Below, piece by piece: positions 43,670 to 52,175 of a DNA stretch of 64,000 bases. The position numbers and the translations under genes are program-made. Positions within the stretch are counted from its first letter, which is position 1. Every line of letters begins with the position of its first letter. This stretch comes from Sphingomonas hankookensis (lineage in GTDB: Bacteria > Pseudomonadota > Alphaproteobacteria > Sphingomonadales > Sphingomonadaceae), in NCBI RefSeq assembly GCF_022664465.1, contig NZ_JAKREV010000002.1:186001-250000 (forward strand), written 5' to 3'. The notes below the pieces were generated by a model, which was not told where the DNA came from, ran no database searches, and saw nothing but the letters and a program-made list of their open reading frames with translations.

Positions 43670-44128
43670 ATGCGTATCGCGCTTTACGAACCGGAAATCG
43701 CCGGCAATGTCGGGGCCGTCCTGCGGCTGGGCGCCTGTCTGGGCGTTGCGGTCGACCTGATCGAGCCGCTGGGATTTGCGTGGGACGATCGTCGCGTGCG
43801 GCGGACGGCGATGGACTATATCGATCATGTTGCGGTGACGCGCCACGCCGATTTCGCCGCGTTCCGGGCCACCACCGGCACCGCGCGCACGATCCTGTTC
43901 ACGACCAAGGCCACGCAATCGGCCTATGACTTTGCCTTTGCCGCCGACGACATATTGCTGTTCGGCAAGGAGAGCGCCGGCGTGCCGACCGACGTCGCTG
44001 CTGTATGCGATGTAGCGTTGAAGCTGCCAATCATGGCCGAGGTCCGCTCGATGAACCTCGCCACCGCCGCCGCCCTCGCGCTGGGCGAGGCGTTGCGACA
44101 GACGGGGTCGTTGCCAGGTCAGGGTTGA
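43670..44128 (+). CDS. trmL: tRNA (cytidine/uridine-34-2'-O)-methyltransferase TrmL
   Basis: A SPOUT-class methyltransferase modifying the wobble base of leucine tRNAs. The 152-residue length is typical. The start MRIALYEPEIAGNVGAVLRL, the segment RRTAMDYIDHVAV, and the knot motifs LLFGKESAGVPTDV and LPIMAEVRSMNLATAAALAL are characteristic. The ATG at 43670 is chosen because the family begins exactly there. The 284 bases upstream contain no other gene or clear signal. Confidence 0.94.
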   Translation: MRIALYEPEIAGNVGAVLRLGACLGVAVDLIEPLGFAWDDRRVRRTAMDYIDHVAVTRHADFAAFRATTGTARTILFTTKATQSAYDFAFAADDILLFGKESAGVPTDVAAVCDVALKLPIMAEVRSMNLATAAALALGEALRQTGSLPGQG

Positions 44129-44205
44129 TCGACATCCTATAAAGCCGAATGCAATGCAGGAGCGCGAGGCGCATTGCTTGCCACGCGTACCCCCGCACCT
44201 CTACG

Positions 44206-45531
44206 TCATCCCGCGGTCTTGGCCAGTTCGACCGCATAGATGTGCGTCGCGCCCTCGAAATTGCCGCGGAATACCGCCCATTTGCCGTCGGGGGTAAAGG
44301 TCATGTTGGGTTCGAGGCGATAGTCGTGACGGCGCATGTCGACCAGTTTCTCGACCTTCAGCGTCCCCGGCACGATCAGCCGGTCGGCATTCGCCGCATG
44401 GATATCGGCGACGTCGGGAATCGCCTGCGGCGTGAAGAGGTAGAGATATTTGCCGTCCGGGGCGTGCGCGACCATTTCGTTGTCGCCGCCGTCGCCGGAG
44501 AAGCGGCGGCCGTCGCGCAGCTGGTTGTAGTGGACCGACCATTGGTTGCGATCGACCTTGTACCAGTGCCGCCGCCCGGTCGCGAGGTCGACGCCGGCCA
44601 ACCAGAACACCTCGCCGCGCGGGGTCTGCAGATCGTACCAGACGGTCTTGCCGTCCATCGAGAAGAACTCGTGCCCCGCGATCTCCATGTTCATCGTGCG
44701 GGTGTGGAGCAGGCGCTTGCCCGTACCGTCGGTGCGGATCGCCCAGATGCGGTCGACCTTGTGCCACGGCCCCTCGTGGCAATAGAGGATTTGCTGCGGA
44801 TCGGTGGGTGAGAACTGGATATGGTTCAGCCAGTCGGTCGAGGCGGTGACGACGCGGCGCTGCCCGGTGCGCAGGTCGATGGTGAAGATCTCCATCGGTA
44901 TCCCCGCCTCCAGCCGTTCGTTCAGCCGGCGCTCCTTCGCCTCGGCAAAGCTGTAGGGGGTGCCGTCGGCGCGGGTCGCGCGGTAATCGGCCTCGCCCGG
45001 TCCGACGACGCGGCCGGGCGTGTGGCGCTGGTCCTGCCGCGTGCCGTCGGGGCGGAGCGCCCCCTCGCCCAGCGCCACCTGTCCCAGCAGCAGCGTCTCG
45101 TCGGCGTTGATCGATCCGATCGACCCGCCCGGCACGTCGGCGACCTTGCGGCTGCGTCCGCTGTCGATGTCGACCGCGAAGACCGACGACGGCCCGCTGC
45201 CGTCGTTGCGCAGCTGCGTCGCGTAATAGGCGGTGCGGGTGCGGCGTCCGGTGAACAGCAGCGTGATCCCCTTCCCCGACACCAGCGGTTTCAGCTCCCA
45301 GCTCTTCAGGTCGACGGTGGCGATGCCGCCGGGGACGCTGACAACCATGCGATCGCCCTGCGGCGTATAGCTGTTCTGGTGGAAATACAGGCTTGTGCTG
45401 TCGGCCTGCGTGCTGATGCGGACCACGCGGTGGCCGGTCAGTTTGTCGACCCATTCCACCGTCGGACGCGCCAGCGACGGTGCGCTGCCGATTAGCACCG
45501 CCATCGCCGTCAAAAGGGTCGGTATCCGCAT
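44206..45531 (-). CDS. Oligogalacturonate lyase, polysaccharide lyase family 22
   Basis: It converts unsaturated and saturated oligogalacturonides to 5-keto-4-deoxyuronate, linking pectin breakdown to central metabolism. The 441-residue protein shows PL22 features: TGHRVVRISTQADSTSLYFH near residue 32, YCHEGPWHKVDRIWAIRTDG, AGHEFFSMDGKTVWYDLQTP and HYNQLRDGRRFSGDGGDNEM, consistent with its beta-propeller fold and manganese site. An N-terminal signal peptide (MRIPTLLTAMAVLIGSAPSLA) suggests periplasmic location, unlike the cytoplasmic enterobacterial enzyme. The start at 45531 has GAGGA upstream. It is divergent from a GPH symporter gene. Confidence 0.92.
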   Translation of the reverse strand: MRIPTLLTAMAVLIGSAPSLARPTVEWVDKLTGHRVVRISTQADSTSLYFHQNSYTPQGDRMVVSVPGGIATVDLKSWELKPLVSGKGITLLFTGRRTRTAYYATQLRNDGSGPSSVFAVDIDSGRSRKVADVPGGSIGSINADETLLLGQVALGEGALRPDGTRQDQRHTPGRVVGPGEADYRATRADGTPYSFAEAKERRLNERLEAGIPMEIFTIDLRTGQRRVVTASTDWLNHIQFSPTDPQQILYCHEGPWHKVDRIWAIRTDGTGKRLLHTRTMNMEIAGHEFFSMDGKTVWYDLQTPRGEVFWLAGVDLATGRRHWYKVDRNQWSVHYNQLRDGRRFSGDGGDNEMVAHAPDGKYLYLFTPQAIPDVADIHAANADRLIVPGTLKVEKLVDMRRHDYRLEPNMTFTPDGKWAVFRGNFEGATHIYAVELAKTAG

Positions 45532-45557
45532 TGCAATCGTCCTCGACGCTTGTGGGT

Positions 45558-45587
45558 GTTCCACATAGTATGATATCGAACCACATA
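45558..45587. promoter_or_regulatory. Direct repeats between lyase and symporter genes (site C)
   Basis: CCACATA occurs twice exactly 20 bases apart (45561 and 45581), flanking TATGAT, and the outer GTTC and GAAC are inverted. Two helical turns between repeats would place a dimer on one DNA face. The left part (GTGTTCCACAT) resembles palindrome A at 263-280. It probably controls both divergent pectin genes; the match to the other sites is weaker. Confidence 0.42.
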
Positions 45588-45644
45588 TTGAGCATGACAG
45601 CCCGGCACGGACAAGCCCGGACGGTGCGAAAGGAGAGCGCAAGC

Positions 45645-47153
45645 GTGACATCCGCCCCGCCAGCCAAACGTCCCGTCCGGCTGATCAACTATCTCGCTTA
45701 TGGTTCGAACGACGTGCTGGGCGCGGGGTCGATGGCGGTCATCTCCGGATGGGTGCTGATCTTCTACACCCAGTTCTGCGGGCTGACCGCCGGACAGGCG
45801 GCGATGATCTTCGCGGTCGCGCGTATCCTCGACGCGGTCGCATCGCCGTTGATCGGCTACATGTCCGATCATTTCGGCCATACCGCGCTTGGCCGGCGGT
45901 TCGGGCGGCGGCGGTTCTTCATCCTCGCGGCGATCCCGCTGCTTCCCAGCTTCGCGCTGATGTGGCTGCCGGGCATGTCGTTCTGGTATTATCTCGTCAG
46001 CTATGTCGGATTCGAGCTGGTCTACGCGATGGTCATCATCCCGTACGAGACGCTCGCCGCCGAAATGTCGTCGGATTACAAATCGAAGGCGAAGTTCGCC
46101 GGCTTCCGCATCCTGTTCGGACAGACCGCAGCGATCCTTGCCGGGTTCCTGCCGCTGTGGCTCATCAACTATCTCGGCCGCGACAGCGCATCGACCTTCT
46201 TCTACATGGGGCTGATCTTTGCCGCGCTGTTCATGGCGACCGCGGCGTTCCTGTATCGCTTCAGCTGGGAGCGCCCGTTGCCGGCGATGGTGGCGGGGCG
46301 GAACGGTGCCGGCGTCGGATCGGCATTTCGCGCCCTGTACCGCAACCTGTTCTCGACGATGCGCATCCGTGCGTTCCGGCTGCATCTCGGCATGTATCTG
46401 GGCGGCTATATCAGCCAGGATATCTTCAACGCCGCCTTCACCTTCTTCGTGATCTTCGCGCTGGCCGGCACGACCGCGATGGCGTCGGGGCTGCTCGGGA
46501 CGATGTATATCGTGCAGTTCGTCGCGGTGGTCGTCGCGATCAACGTGGCGCTGCGCGCGTCGCCGGCCTTCGCCTACCGCGTGGCGGCGGTGCTGTTCGG
46601 ACTCGGCGTGGTCGTGCTGCTGTCGCTGTGGAGCGGCGGCGTGACCGCGACCAGTCCGCTGATCTACCTCGCCATCGCGCTGGCTGGGCTGGGGCGCGGT
46701 GCGCTGAATTACATCCCGTGGGCGACCTATAACTACATGGCCGATGTCGACGAGATCGTGACCGGGCAGCGGCGCGAGGGGAGCTTTGCCGGGGTCATGA
46801 CCTTCGTGCGCAAGGCGACGCAGGCAGCGGCGGTGGCTGGCGTGGGCCTGATCATCCAGGCGGGCGGCTTCGTCTCGGGCGCCACGACGCAGACGGCGCA
46901 GGCGGTGAACACGATCGCCGCATTGATGGGGATCGGGACGCTGGGCGTGCTGACGGCGGGCATCCTGGTGTCGCTGCGCTTCCGGCTCGACCCGACCACC
47001 CATGCGATCCTGATGGCCGAGATCGAACGGCTGCGCGCCTGCGATCCCGCCCCGCCCGAACCGCACAACAAGGCCGTAGTCGAGGATTTGTCGGGCTGGC
47101 GCTACGACCGGCTATGGGGCAACAACCCGGTGGCGGCGGCGAGCAGGGAGTAG
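45645..47153 (+). CDS. Sugar:cation symporter of the GPH family
   Basis: This inner-membrane carrier has 502 residues and about twelve helices. GPH features include the N-terminal LINYLAYGSNDVLGAGSMAV and DAVASPLIGYMSDHF with the conserved loop LGRRFGRRRFFILAAIP, and a central ALMWLPGMSFWYYL. GPH members carry glycosides, pentosides and hexuronides. Next to the oligogalacturonate lyase and rhamnose genes it probably imports uronides, oligogalacturonides or rhamnose. The GTG at 45645 is preceded by AAAGGAGAG, which decides the start over longer frames. Confidence 0.88.
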   Translation: MTSAPPAKRPVRLINYLAYGSNDVLGAGSMAVISGWVLIFYTQFCGLTAGQAAMIFAVARILDAVASPLIGYMSDHFGHTALGRRFGRRRFFILAAIPLLPSFALMWLPGMSFWYYLVSYVGFELVYAMVIIPYETLAAEMSSDYKSKAKFAGFRILFGQTAAILAGFLPLWLINYLGRDSASTFFYMGLIFAALFMATAAFLYRFSWERPLPAMVAGRNGAGVGSAFRALYRNLFSTMRIRAFRLHLGMYLGGYISQDIFNAAFTFFVIFALAGTTAMASGLLGTMYIVQFVAVVVAINVALRASPAFAYRVAAVLFGLGVVVLLSLWSGGVTATSPLIYLAIALAGLGRGALNYIPWATYNYMADVDEIVTGQRREGSFAGVMTFVRKATQAAAVAGVGLIIQAGGFVSGATTQTAQAVNTIAALMGIGTLGVLTAGILVSLRFRLDPTTHAILMAEIERLRACDPAPPEPHNKAVVEDLSGWRYDRLWGNNPVAAASRE

Positions 47154-47177
47154 GTCGCCCTCACTCCGGCTTCTTTT

Positions 47178-47200
47178 TCCCTCTCCCGCTGGGAGAGGGA
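47178..47200. terminator. Hairpin between convergent genes, CCCTCTCCC repeat type
   Basis: TCCCTCTCCC and GGGAGAGGGA form a perfect 10-bp stem around GCT, preceded by TTCTTTT on the plus strand, which would give a T-rich tail for the minus-strand direction only on the complement as A-tract. A further small palindrome GGCGCACAGCGCC follows. It belongs to a widespread proteobacterial repeat type and probably separates the symporter and lactonase transcription units. Confidence 0.5.
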
Positions 47201-47242
47201 CGGAGGCGCACAGCGCCGGAAGGGTGAGGGTGATCCCGGACC

Positions 47243-48142
47243 TTAGAGCGTCAGGCCCAACCGATAAAGCCGGTTGGCATTCCCGGCGAACATCGCGCGG
47301 CGTTCGGCATCGGTAAAATCCGCGGTGATCGCATCATACGCGCTGAGCGTCGCGGCGAAGCTGCCGAACAGCCGGTCGGTCGGAAAGTCGCTGGCGACCA
47401 TCGCCCGGTCGGTGCCGAACAGGTCGATTGCGGTCAGCACCAGTTCTCGCGCCTGTTCGAGCTCCCAGGGCCGGTGGGTGAAGCCGATCCCCGACAGCTT
47501 GATCGCGACATGGGGCAGCCTCGCGAGCGCGGCGAGGCCTTCGCGCCATTCGCCTTCCTCACCCGGAACGCACATGCCCATATGGTCGATCATCACCGGC
47601 GTTCCCGGATGACGTTCGATCAGGCGGGTAAGGCCGGGGAACTGGCCGGGATAGGCCTGCAGGTCGAAGCCCAGACCATATGCGGCCAGGCGGGCATACC
47701 CCCTGCCCCATGCCTCGTCCCGCGTCACGTCGCGCGGGGTATAAGTCCGGCGGGGGTCGGCGTGCCAGTTGACGATGTGGCGGATGCCGCGGACGTTCGG
47801 GTGCGCGGCATGGCGGCCAAGCAGCGTATCGACCTGCGGATCGGACAGGTCGGCGAAGGCGACGATCGCGTTCGGCATGCCGTCGCGGTCGGCCATCGCC
47901 TGTAGCCAGCGCGTTTCGTCGAGCGCGGCTTCGGGGGCGGCACCGGCATCGATATGCACGATACCGCGGACGTCCCATTCACCGGCGTCGGCGCGATAGT
48001 CGTCGAGGAGATAGGTGGTAGCGATCGGCTCGACCGAGCCGTTTGGGCCGTCATTGGCAAAGGGCGGCGTCAGCCACGGGTAGCGGATATGGTCGAGGTC
48101 CCACAGATGGACATGGGCGTCGATGAAGGGGAGTTTGGTCAT
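47243..48142 (-). CDS. Amidohydrolase, probable L-rhamnono-1,4-lactonase (LRA2)
   Basis: It would hydrolyse L-rhamnono-gamma-lactone to L-rhamnonate, step 2 of oxidative rhamnose catabolism. The 299-residue amidohydrolase-2 protein starts MTKLPFIDAHVHLWDLDHIR, in which His-x-His is the metal site. It has further family motifs GIRHIVNWHA, VMIDHMGMC and MVASDFPTDRLFG. Related enzymes act on other sugar or aromatic lactones, so the exact substrate rests on the neighbouring rhamnose genes. It is separated from the rest of the minus-strand operon by a 180-base spacer with a repeat. Confidence 0.82.
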   Translation of the reverse strand: MTKLPFIDAHVHLWDLDHIRYPWLTPPFANDGPNGSVEPIATTYLLDDYRADAGEWDVRGIVHIDAGAAPEAALDETRWLQAMADRDGMPNAIVAFADLSDPQVDTLLGRHAAHPNVRGIRHIVNWHADPRRTYTPRDVTRDEAWGRGYARLAAYGLGFDLQAYPGQFPGLTRLIERHPGTPVMIDHMGMCVPGEEGEWREGLAALARLPHVAIKLSGIGFTHRPWELEQARELVLTAIDLFGTDRAMVASDFPTDRLFGSFAATLSAYDAITADFTDAERRAMFAGNANRLYRLGLTL

Positions 48143-48182
48143 CGTAATTACGTCCCATGCGTCCTGCCGCCCGTACCCCCTA

Positions 48183-48303
48183 CCCGTTCGGTTCGAGAAG
48201 CTTCGAGCCTGTCGAGAAGCGTCTGTCGAGAACACCCTGTTTGAGGCACCCCTTCTCGACTACGGTTCTCGACAAGCTCGAACCTGCGCTCGAAGCAAAC
48301 GGG
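48183..48303. repeat. Large imperfect inverted repeat (TTCTCGACAAGCTCGAAC type)
   Basis: Arms of about 37 bases, beginning CCCGTTCGGTTCGAGAAG and ending CTCGAAGCAAACGGG, are inverted around a short centre, with GTCGAGAA in each. Fills most of the 180 bases between the lactonase and dehydrogenase genes. A non-coding dispersed palindrome, here interrupting an otherwise tight operon. Confidence 0.6.
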
Positions 48304-48322
48304 TTTTGGGAGGGGGTAAACC

Positions 48323-49066
48323 TCAATACGTCGTCCGCCCCCCCGACGTGTCGAACACCGACCCCGTCGTGAAGCTGCATTCCTCGCTGGCCATGAAGCA
48401 CACCATTGCCGCGCTTTCGTCGACTTCGCCCAGCCGCCCCATCGGGATCTTCGAACGCATGTAATCGACCTGGCTCTGCGGCAATTGCGCGAGGATCGGG
48501 CTTTCGAACGTCGCGGGGGTCAGCGCGTTGGCGATCACCCCCTTGCCGGCCAGTTCCTTGGCCAGCGACTTGGTGAAGCCGATCACCCCCGCCTTGGTCG
48601 CCGAATAGGCGCTGGCGTTGGGATTGCCTTCCTTGCCCGCGACCGAGGCGACGTTGACGATCCGGCCGTACCCGTTCGCCAGAAGATGCGGGACAACTGC
48701 GCGGTTGCAATAGAACAGCCCGTTCAGGTTGACGTTCACGACCTGCAGCCAACTGTCGATCGGAAACTCGTGCACCGGCACGGTCGCCCCGGTGATGCCG
48801 GCCGAACAGATCAGGACGTCGACCTTGCCCAACGCCTTCACGCTATCCTCGGCAGCGGCCGCGACCGCCGCTGCGTCGGATACGTCGAGGCGGACGCCGT
48901 GCAGCCCCTCACGCTGGCAGTTGTCCTCCAGCGCGGGGTTCATGTCCCACACCGATACCTGCCCGCCTTCTGCGACGATCCGCTCGGCGACGGCGAGGCC
49001 CAGCCCCGACGCGCCGCCGGTGATGATCGCGTTCCGTCCGGCGAACCGCCCCGAATAGGTGGTCAT
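48323..49066 (-). CDS. SDR, probable L-2-keto-3-deoxyrhamnonate 4-dehydrogenase (LRA5)
   Basis: It would oxidise 2-keto-3-deoxy-L-rhamnonate to the 2,4-diketo compound with NAD+. The 247-residue SDR has the cofactor site IITGGASGLGLAVAERIVAE, NAG-like ICSAGITGA, catalytic Ser in NVASVAGKEG and YSATKAG with Tyr and Lys. The start at 49066 overlaps the stop of the following hydrolase gene (ATGA), linking it to the next pathway step. The assignment follows from the gene neighbourhood and family; a 2-keto-3-deoxyfuconate dehydrogenase would look similar. Confidence 0.86.
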   Translation of the reverse strand: MTTYSGRFAGRNAIITGGASGLGLAVAERIVAEGGQVSVWDMNPALEDNCQREGLHGVRLDVSDAAAVAAAAEDSVKALGKVDVLICSAGITGATVPVHEFPIDSWLQVVNVNLNGLFYCNRAVVPHLLANGYGRIVNVASVAGKEGNPNASAYSATKAGVIGFTKSLAKELAGKGVIANALTPATFESPILAQLPQSQVDYMRSKIPMGRLGEVDESAAMVCFMASEECSFTTGSVFDTSGGRTTY

Positions 49067-49917
49067 CCGAGCACCGCGTCGCCCAGGTTGCGCCATGCAA
49101 CGACCTGCTGGTTCTGCTCACCCAGCCCGGCGATGCCCAGCTTCATGGTGTCGCCCGCCTTCAGGTAGATGGCGTTCGGCTTCTTGCCCTCACCGACGCC
49201 CGGCGGAGTCCCGGTGATCATCAGGTCGCCCGGATACAGCGTGATATATTCGCTGACATAGGAGATGAGTTCGGCGACGTCGAAGATCATGGTCTTCGTA
49301 TTGCCGGTCTGCATCCGCTCGCCGTTTACGTCGAGGAACATGTCGAGGTCCTGATGGTCGCCCACCTCGTCCGGCGTGACCAGCCAAGGACCGACCGGGC
49401 AGAAGCTGTCATGGCCCTTGCCCTTCGACCACTGGCTGCCGCGCTGCTTCTGGTTGAAGCGTTCGGACACGTCGTTGGCGATCGCAAAGCCCGCGACATG
49501 CGAAAGCGCGTCCTCCTTCGACACGTAGCGCGCGGTCTTGCCGATCACGACGGCCAGTTCGACTTCCCAATCGGTATGGGTCGAATCCTTCGGGATCATC
49601 ACCTCGTCATTGGGGCCGGTCAGCGACGACAGCGCCTTCATGAACATCATCGGTTCGGCCGGGACCGGCAGGTTCGATTCGGCGGCGTGGTCGGCATAGT
49701 TCAGCCCGATCGCGACGATCTTGCCGATACCCTTGACCGGCACGCCGTAGCGCTGTTCGCCCTGAACGGCGGGCAGGCTGTCCACATCGACGTTCAATCC
49801 GGCGATGCTGTCAACGGTGATGTCGTCGACCACGCCCGACAGGTCGCGGATCTGGCCGTTCGCATCGACGATGCCGGGCTTTTCATTGCCCTGGGTTCCG
49901 TAGCGGCAGAATTTCAT
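49063..49917 (-). CDS. FAH-family 2,4-diketo-3-deoxy-L-rhamnonate hydrolase (LRA6)
   Basis: It would cleave the 2,4-diketo acid to pyruvate and L-lactate, finishing the pathway. The 284-residue fumarylacetoacetate-hydrolase family protein has KGIGKIVAIGLNYADHAAES and metal-ligand acidic residues in DSTHTDWEVELAVVIGKT and GFAIANDVSERFNQ, and ends its core with GDLMITGTPPGVGEGKK. The N-terminal small domain starts MKFCRYGTQGNEKPG. It sits 10 bases after rhmD and overlaps the dehydrogenase gene, so the three are one operon. Confidence 0.9.
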   Translation of the reverse strand: MKFCRYGTQGNEKPGIVDANGQIRDLSGVVDDITVDSIAGLNVDVDSLPAVQGEQRYGVPVKGIGKIVAIGLNYADHAAESNLPVPAEPMMFMKALSSLTGPNDEVMIPKDSTHTDWEVELAVVIGKTARYVSKEDALSHVAGFAIANDVSERFNQKQRGSQWSKGKGHDSFCPVGPWLVTPDEVGDHQDLDMFLDVNGERMQTGNTKTMIFDVAELISYVSEYITLYPGDLMITGTPPGVGEGKKPNAIYLKAGDTMKLGIAGLGEQNQQVVAWRNLGDAVLG

Positions 49918-49927
49918 GCGGTTTCTC

Positions 49928-51118
49928 TCAGTGTTCGAAGGGGCGGTGCATGGTCAGGTCGCGGTTCAGCTCGACCCCGAAGCCGGGCGCGTCGAGTTTG
50001 CTGGTCCGTATCCGGCCGTTCTCCGGAATCGGTTCGCCGATCAACTGCGGATGGAACATCGGCTGCACATGATCGGCCTCCGGCGCCATCATCAGATATT
50101 CGGCGAAGGGCGAATTGTGGCGGGTGACCACGAAGTGATAGCTGTAGACCGACGACCCGTGCGGCACGACCAACTTGCCGCGCGCATCGGCCAGCGCCGA
50201 AATCTTGAGCAATTCGGTGACGCCGCCGCACCAGCCGACATCGGGCTGGATGATGTCGCAACAATCCATCTCCAGCAACATACGGAAGCCCCAGCGGGTC
50301 GCTTCATGCTCCCCGGTGGTGACCAGCATCCCCTTGGGGGCATTGCGCTTCAGTTCGGCATAGCCCCAATAATCATCGGGGCTGACCGCCTCCTCGATCC
50401 ATTTCAGGCCGTGTTCGTGCGCGGCATGGGCAAGACGCGTCGCATAATCGACGTCCAATGCCATCCAGCAATCCCACATCAGCCAGAAGTCCGGCCCGAC
50501 GCGCGACCGCATCTCGGCGAGTTCGGCGATGTTCTTCCTGAGGCCCTCGACACCCTCGGCCGGGCCGTGGTGCAGCGGCATCTTGCCACCGATGAAGCCC
50601 ATCTCCTTGGCTAGGTCGGGCCGCGCGCCGGTCGCGTAGAATTGCAGTTCGTCGCGCACCGCGCCGCCCAGCATCTGATACACCGGTTCGTCGCGCAGCT
50701 TGCCGAGCAGGTCCCACAGCGCGAGGTCAACGCCGGAAATGGCGTTCACCACCAATCCCTTGCGCCCATAATATTGGGTCGAGAAATACATCTGGTCCCA
50801 GATCTTCTCATATTCGGTCGGCGACCGGCCTTCGAGGAAGCGGGCAAGGTGCTTTTCGACGATGAAGCACGCCGGTTCGCCGCCCGTCGTGACCGCGAAG
50901 CCGATCGTGCCGTCCTCCGCCTCGATCTCGACGATCAGCGTGCCGAGCACGTTGATGCCGAAGCTCTGCCGCGACTGGCGATATTCGGGATAGCGGCTCA
51001 TCGGCGTCGCGATGTGATCGTCGATCCAGTGATAGCCCTGCTGGTCGTGATAATCCGCCCCGCCGCCGCGCACGGTGAACGCGCGGACATGTTTGATCCT
51101 GGGAAGCGCCGCCTTCAT
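49928..51118 (-). CDS. rhmD: L-rhamnonate dehydratase (LRA3)
   Basis: This enolase-superfamily enzyme dehydrates L-rhamnonate to 2-keto-3-deoxy-L-rhamnonate with magnesium. The 396-residue sequence follows E. coli RhmD closely through stretches such as [52 protein letters not shown] and QPDVGWCGG, ending GFGVELNRD. The Asp and Glu ligands in DCWM and [11 protein letters not shown] and the His in [12 protein letters not shown] are kept. The start at 51118 has AAGGTGG upstream; a longer frame to 51184 would run into the operator region. It is the first gene of the minus-strand rhamnose operon, divergent from the IclR gene. Confidence 0.96.
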   Translation of the reverse strand: MKAALPRIKHVRAFTVRGGGADYHDQQGYHWIDDHIATPMSRYPEYRQSRQSFGINVLGTLIVEIEAEDGTIGFAVTTGGEPACFIVEKHLARFLEGRSPTEYEKIWDQMYFSTQYYGRKGLVVNAISGVDLALWDLLGKLRDEPVYQMLGGAVRDELQFYATGARPDLAKEMGFIGGKMPLHHGPAEGVEGLRKNIAELAEMRSRVGPDFWLMWDCWMALDVDYATRLAHAAHEHGLKWIEEAVSPDDYWGYAELKRNAPKGMLVTTGEHEATRWGFRMLLEMDCCDIIQPDVGWCGGVTELLKISALADARGKLVVPHGSSVYSYHFVVTRHNSPFAEYLMMAPEADHVQPMFHPQLIGEPIPENGRIRTSKLDAPGFGVELNRDLTMHRPFEH

Positions 51119-51190
51119 TGCCACCACCTTACCTTTAGGCGGCCGGACCAGTGTCCGCCGCCGACTGTCGTCCGAAATCCCCATGGCCGC

Positions 51191-51214
51191 GTTCCATCAT
51201 GTGGTATGGACCAC
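51191..51214. promoter_or_regulatory. Operator-like site D between rhmD and the IclR gene
   Basis: Read on the minus strand the site contains CCACATGATGGAACG, sharing CCACATGATGGA exactly with site B before rhaM. It overlaps an inverted repeat GTGGT/ACCAC (51201-51214). It lies in the 201-base divergent promoter region of the two rhamnose operons, ideal for control of both. A further GGTTGGAAC half-site-like sequence is near 51234. Confidence 0.55.
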
Positions 51215-51319
51215 GCGGCACAGGGTTTGAAACTGGTTGGAACCCCCGTGCGGGGAAAACCCGCGAACATCCGCTCCGACTGGTTTACTTTCTCACTTTA
51301 TGGGATAGGATGCTACTAG

Positions 51320-52162
51320 ATGAGACAGATACCGTCAAACGAAGAATCACCGGAAGGCACCGAACCAGAGGCCAAGGCTACGGCCAAGGTGCAGGGCAGC
51401 CAGACCCTCGTCCGCGGGCTCGATCTGCTCGACCAGGTGATCGACGGCCCGGTGAAGCTGGCCGAATTGTCGCAGCGCATGGGGCTGACGCGGTCGACCA
51501 CCCACCGGCTGGCCAATGCATTGATCGATCGGGGTTTCCTGACCTTCCTGCCGCGCGAGGGCTATCTGCTGGGGCCCAAGCTGTTGCAGCTTGGCTTCCT
51601 AGCGCAAGGGCAGGCCGACATCGTCCAGATCGCGCGCCCGCGGATCGAGGAACTGGCGGCGCAGACCGAGGATACCGTCCATTTCGGTCGCCTCGACAGC
51701 AATCTGGCGCTGTATCTCGACAAGATTCCGGGGCGGCGGCGGGTCGATATCTCCAGCCGGATCGGCGATCGCCAACCGCTGTCGTCGACCGGCCTCGGCA
51801 AGGCGCTGCTGCTCGACGATCCCGAGGAACATTGGGTCGAGATTTTCGAGGCGGAGCATCCGCCGGGCACCCGCCGTCCCGACTTCGATACGTGGATGGA
51901 GCGTATGCGCGGCTATGTCGCGAACGGTCATGCGTACGATCTCGAAGAGAATGAGGATTTGATCCGCTGTGTCGCCGCGCCGGTGCGCGATGCGTCGGGC
52001 CGGATCGTCGGCGCGATCAGCGTGTCGAGCGCCGCGCAATATATGGACGACGCCCGGATGACGACGCTCAGCGTCGACGTCCGCAGCACCGCCGAACGGA
52101 TCAGCCGCGATCTGGGCTGGTCCCCCGAAACACAGGCGCTGCAAAAACGCCGCAAACGATAG
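51320..52162 (+). CDS. IclR-family transcription regulator
   Basis: A 280-residue regulator with an N-terminal winged helix (LVRGLDLLDQVIDGPVKLAE, LSQRMGLTRSTTHRLANALI, about residues 30-75) and an IclR effector domain (SSTGLGKALLLDD, RCVAAPVRDASGRIVGAISV). It is first in the plus-strand operon with L-rhamnose dehydrogenase, 13 bases downstream, and divergent from rhmD. It is therefore the probable sensor of rhamnose or a pathway acid, and the best candidate for binding the palindromic sites A, B and D. Whether it activates or represses is not visible. Confidence 0.9.
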   Translation: MRQIPSNEESPEGTEPEAKATAKVQGSQTLVRGLDLLDQVIDGPVKLAELSQRMGLTRSTTHRLANALIDRGFLTFLPREGYLLGPKLLQLGFLAQGQADIVQIARPRIEELAAQTEDTVHFGRLDSNLALYLDKIPGRRRVDISSRIGDRQPLSSTGLGKALLLDDPEEHWVEIFEAEHPPGTRRPDFDTWMERMRGYVANGHAYDLEENEDLIRCVAAPVRDASGRIVGAISVSSAAQYMDDARMTTLSVDVRSTAERISRDLGWSPETQALQKRRKR

Positions 52163-52175
52163 GGTCGAGGACGCG

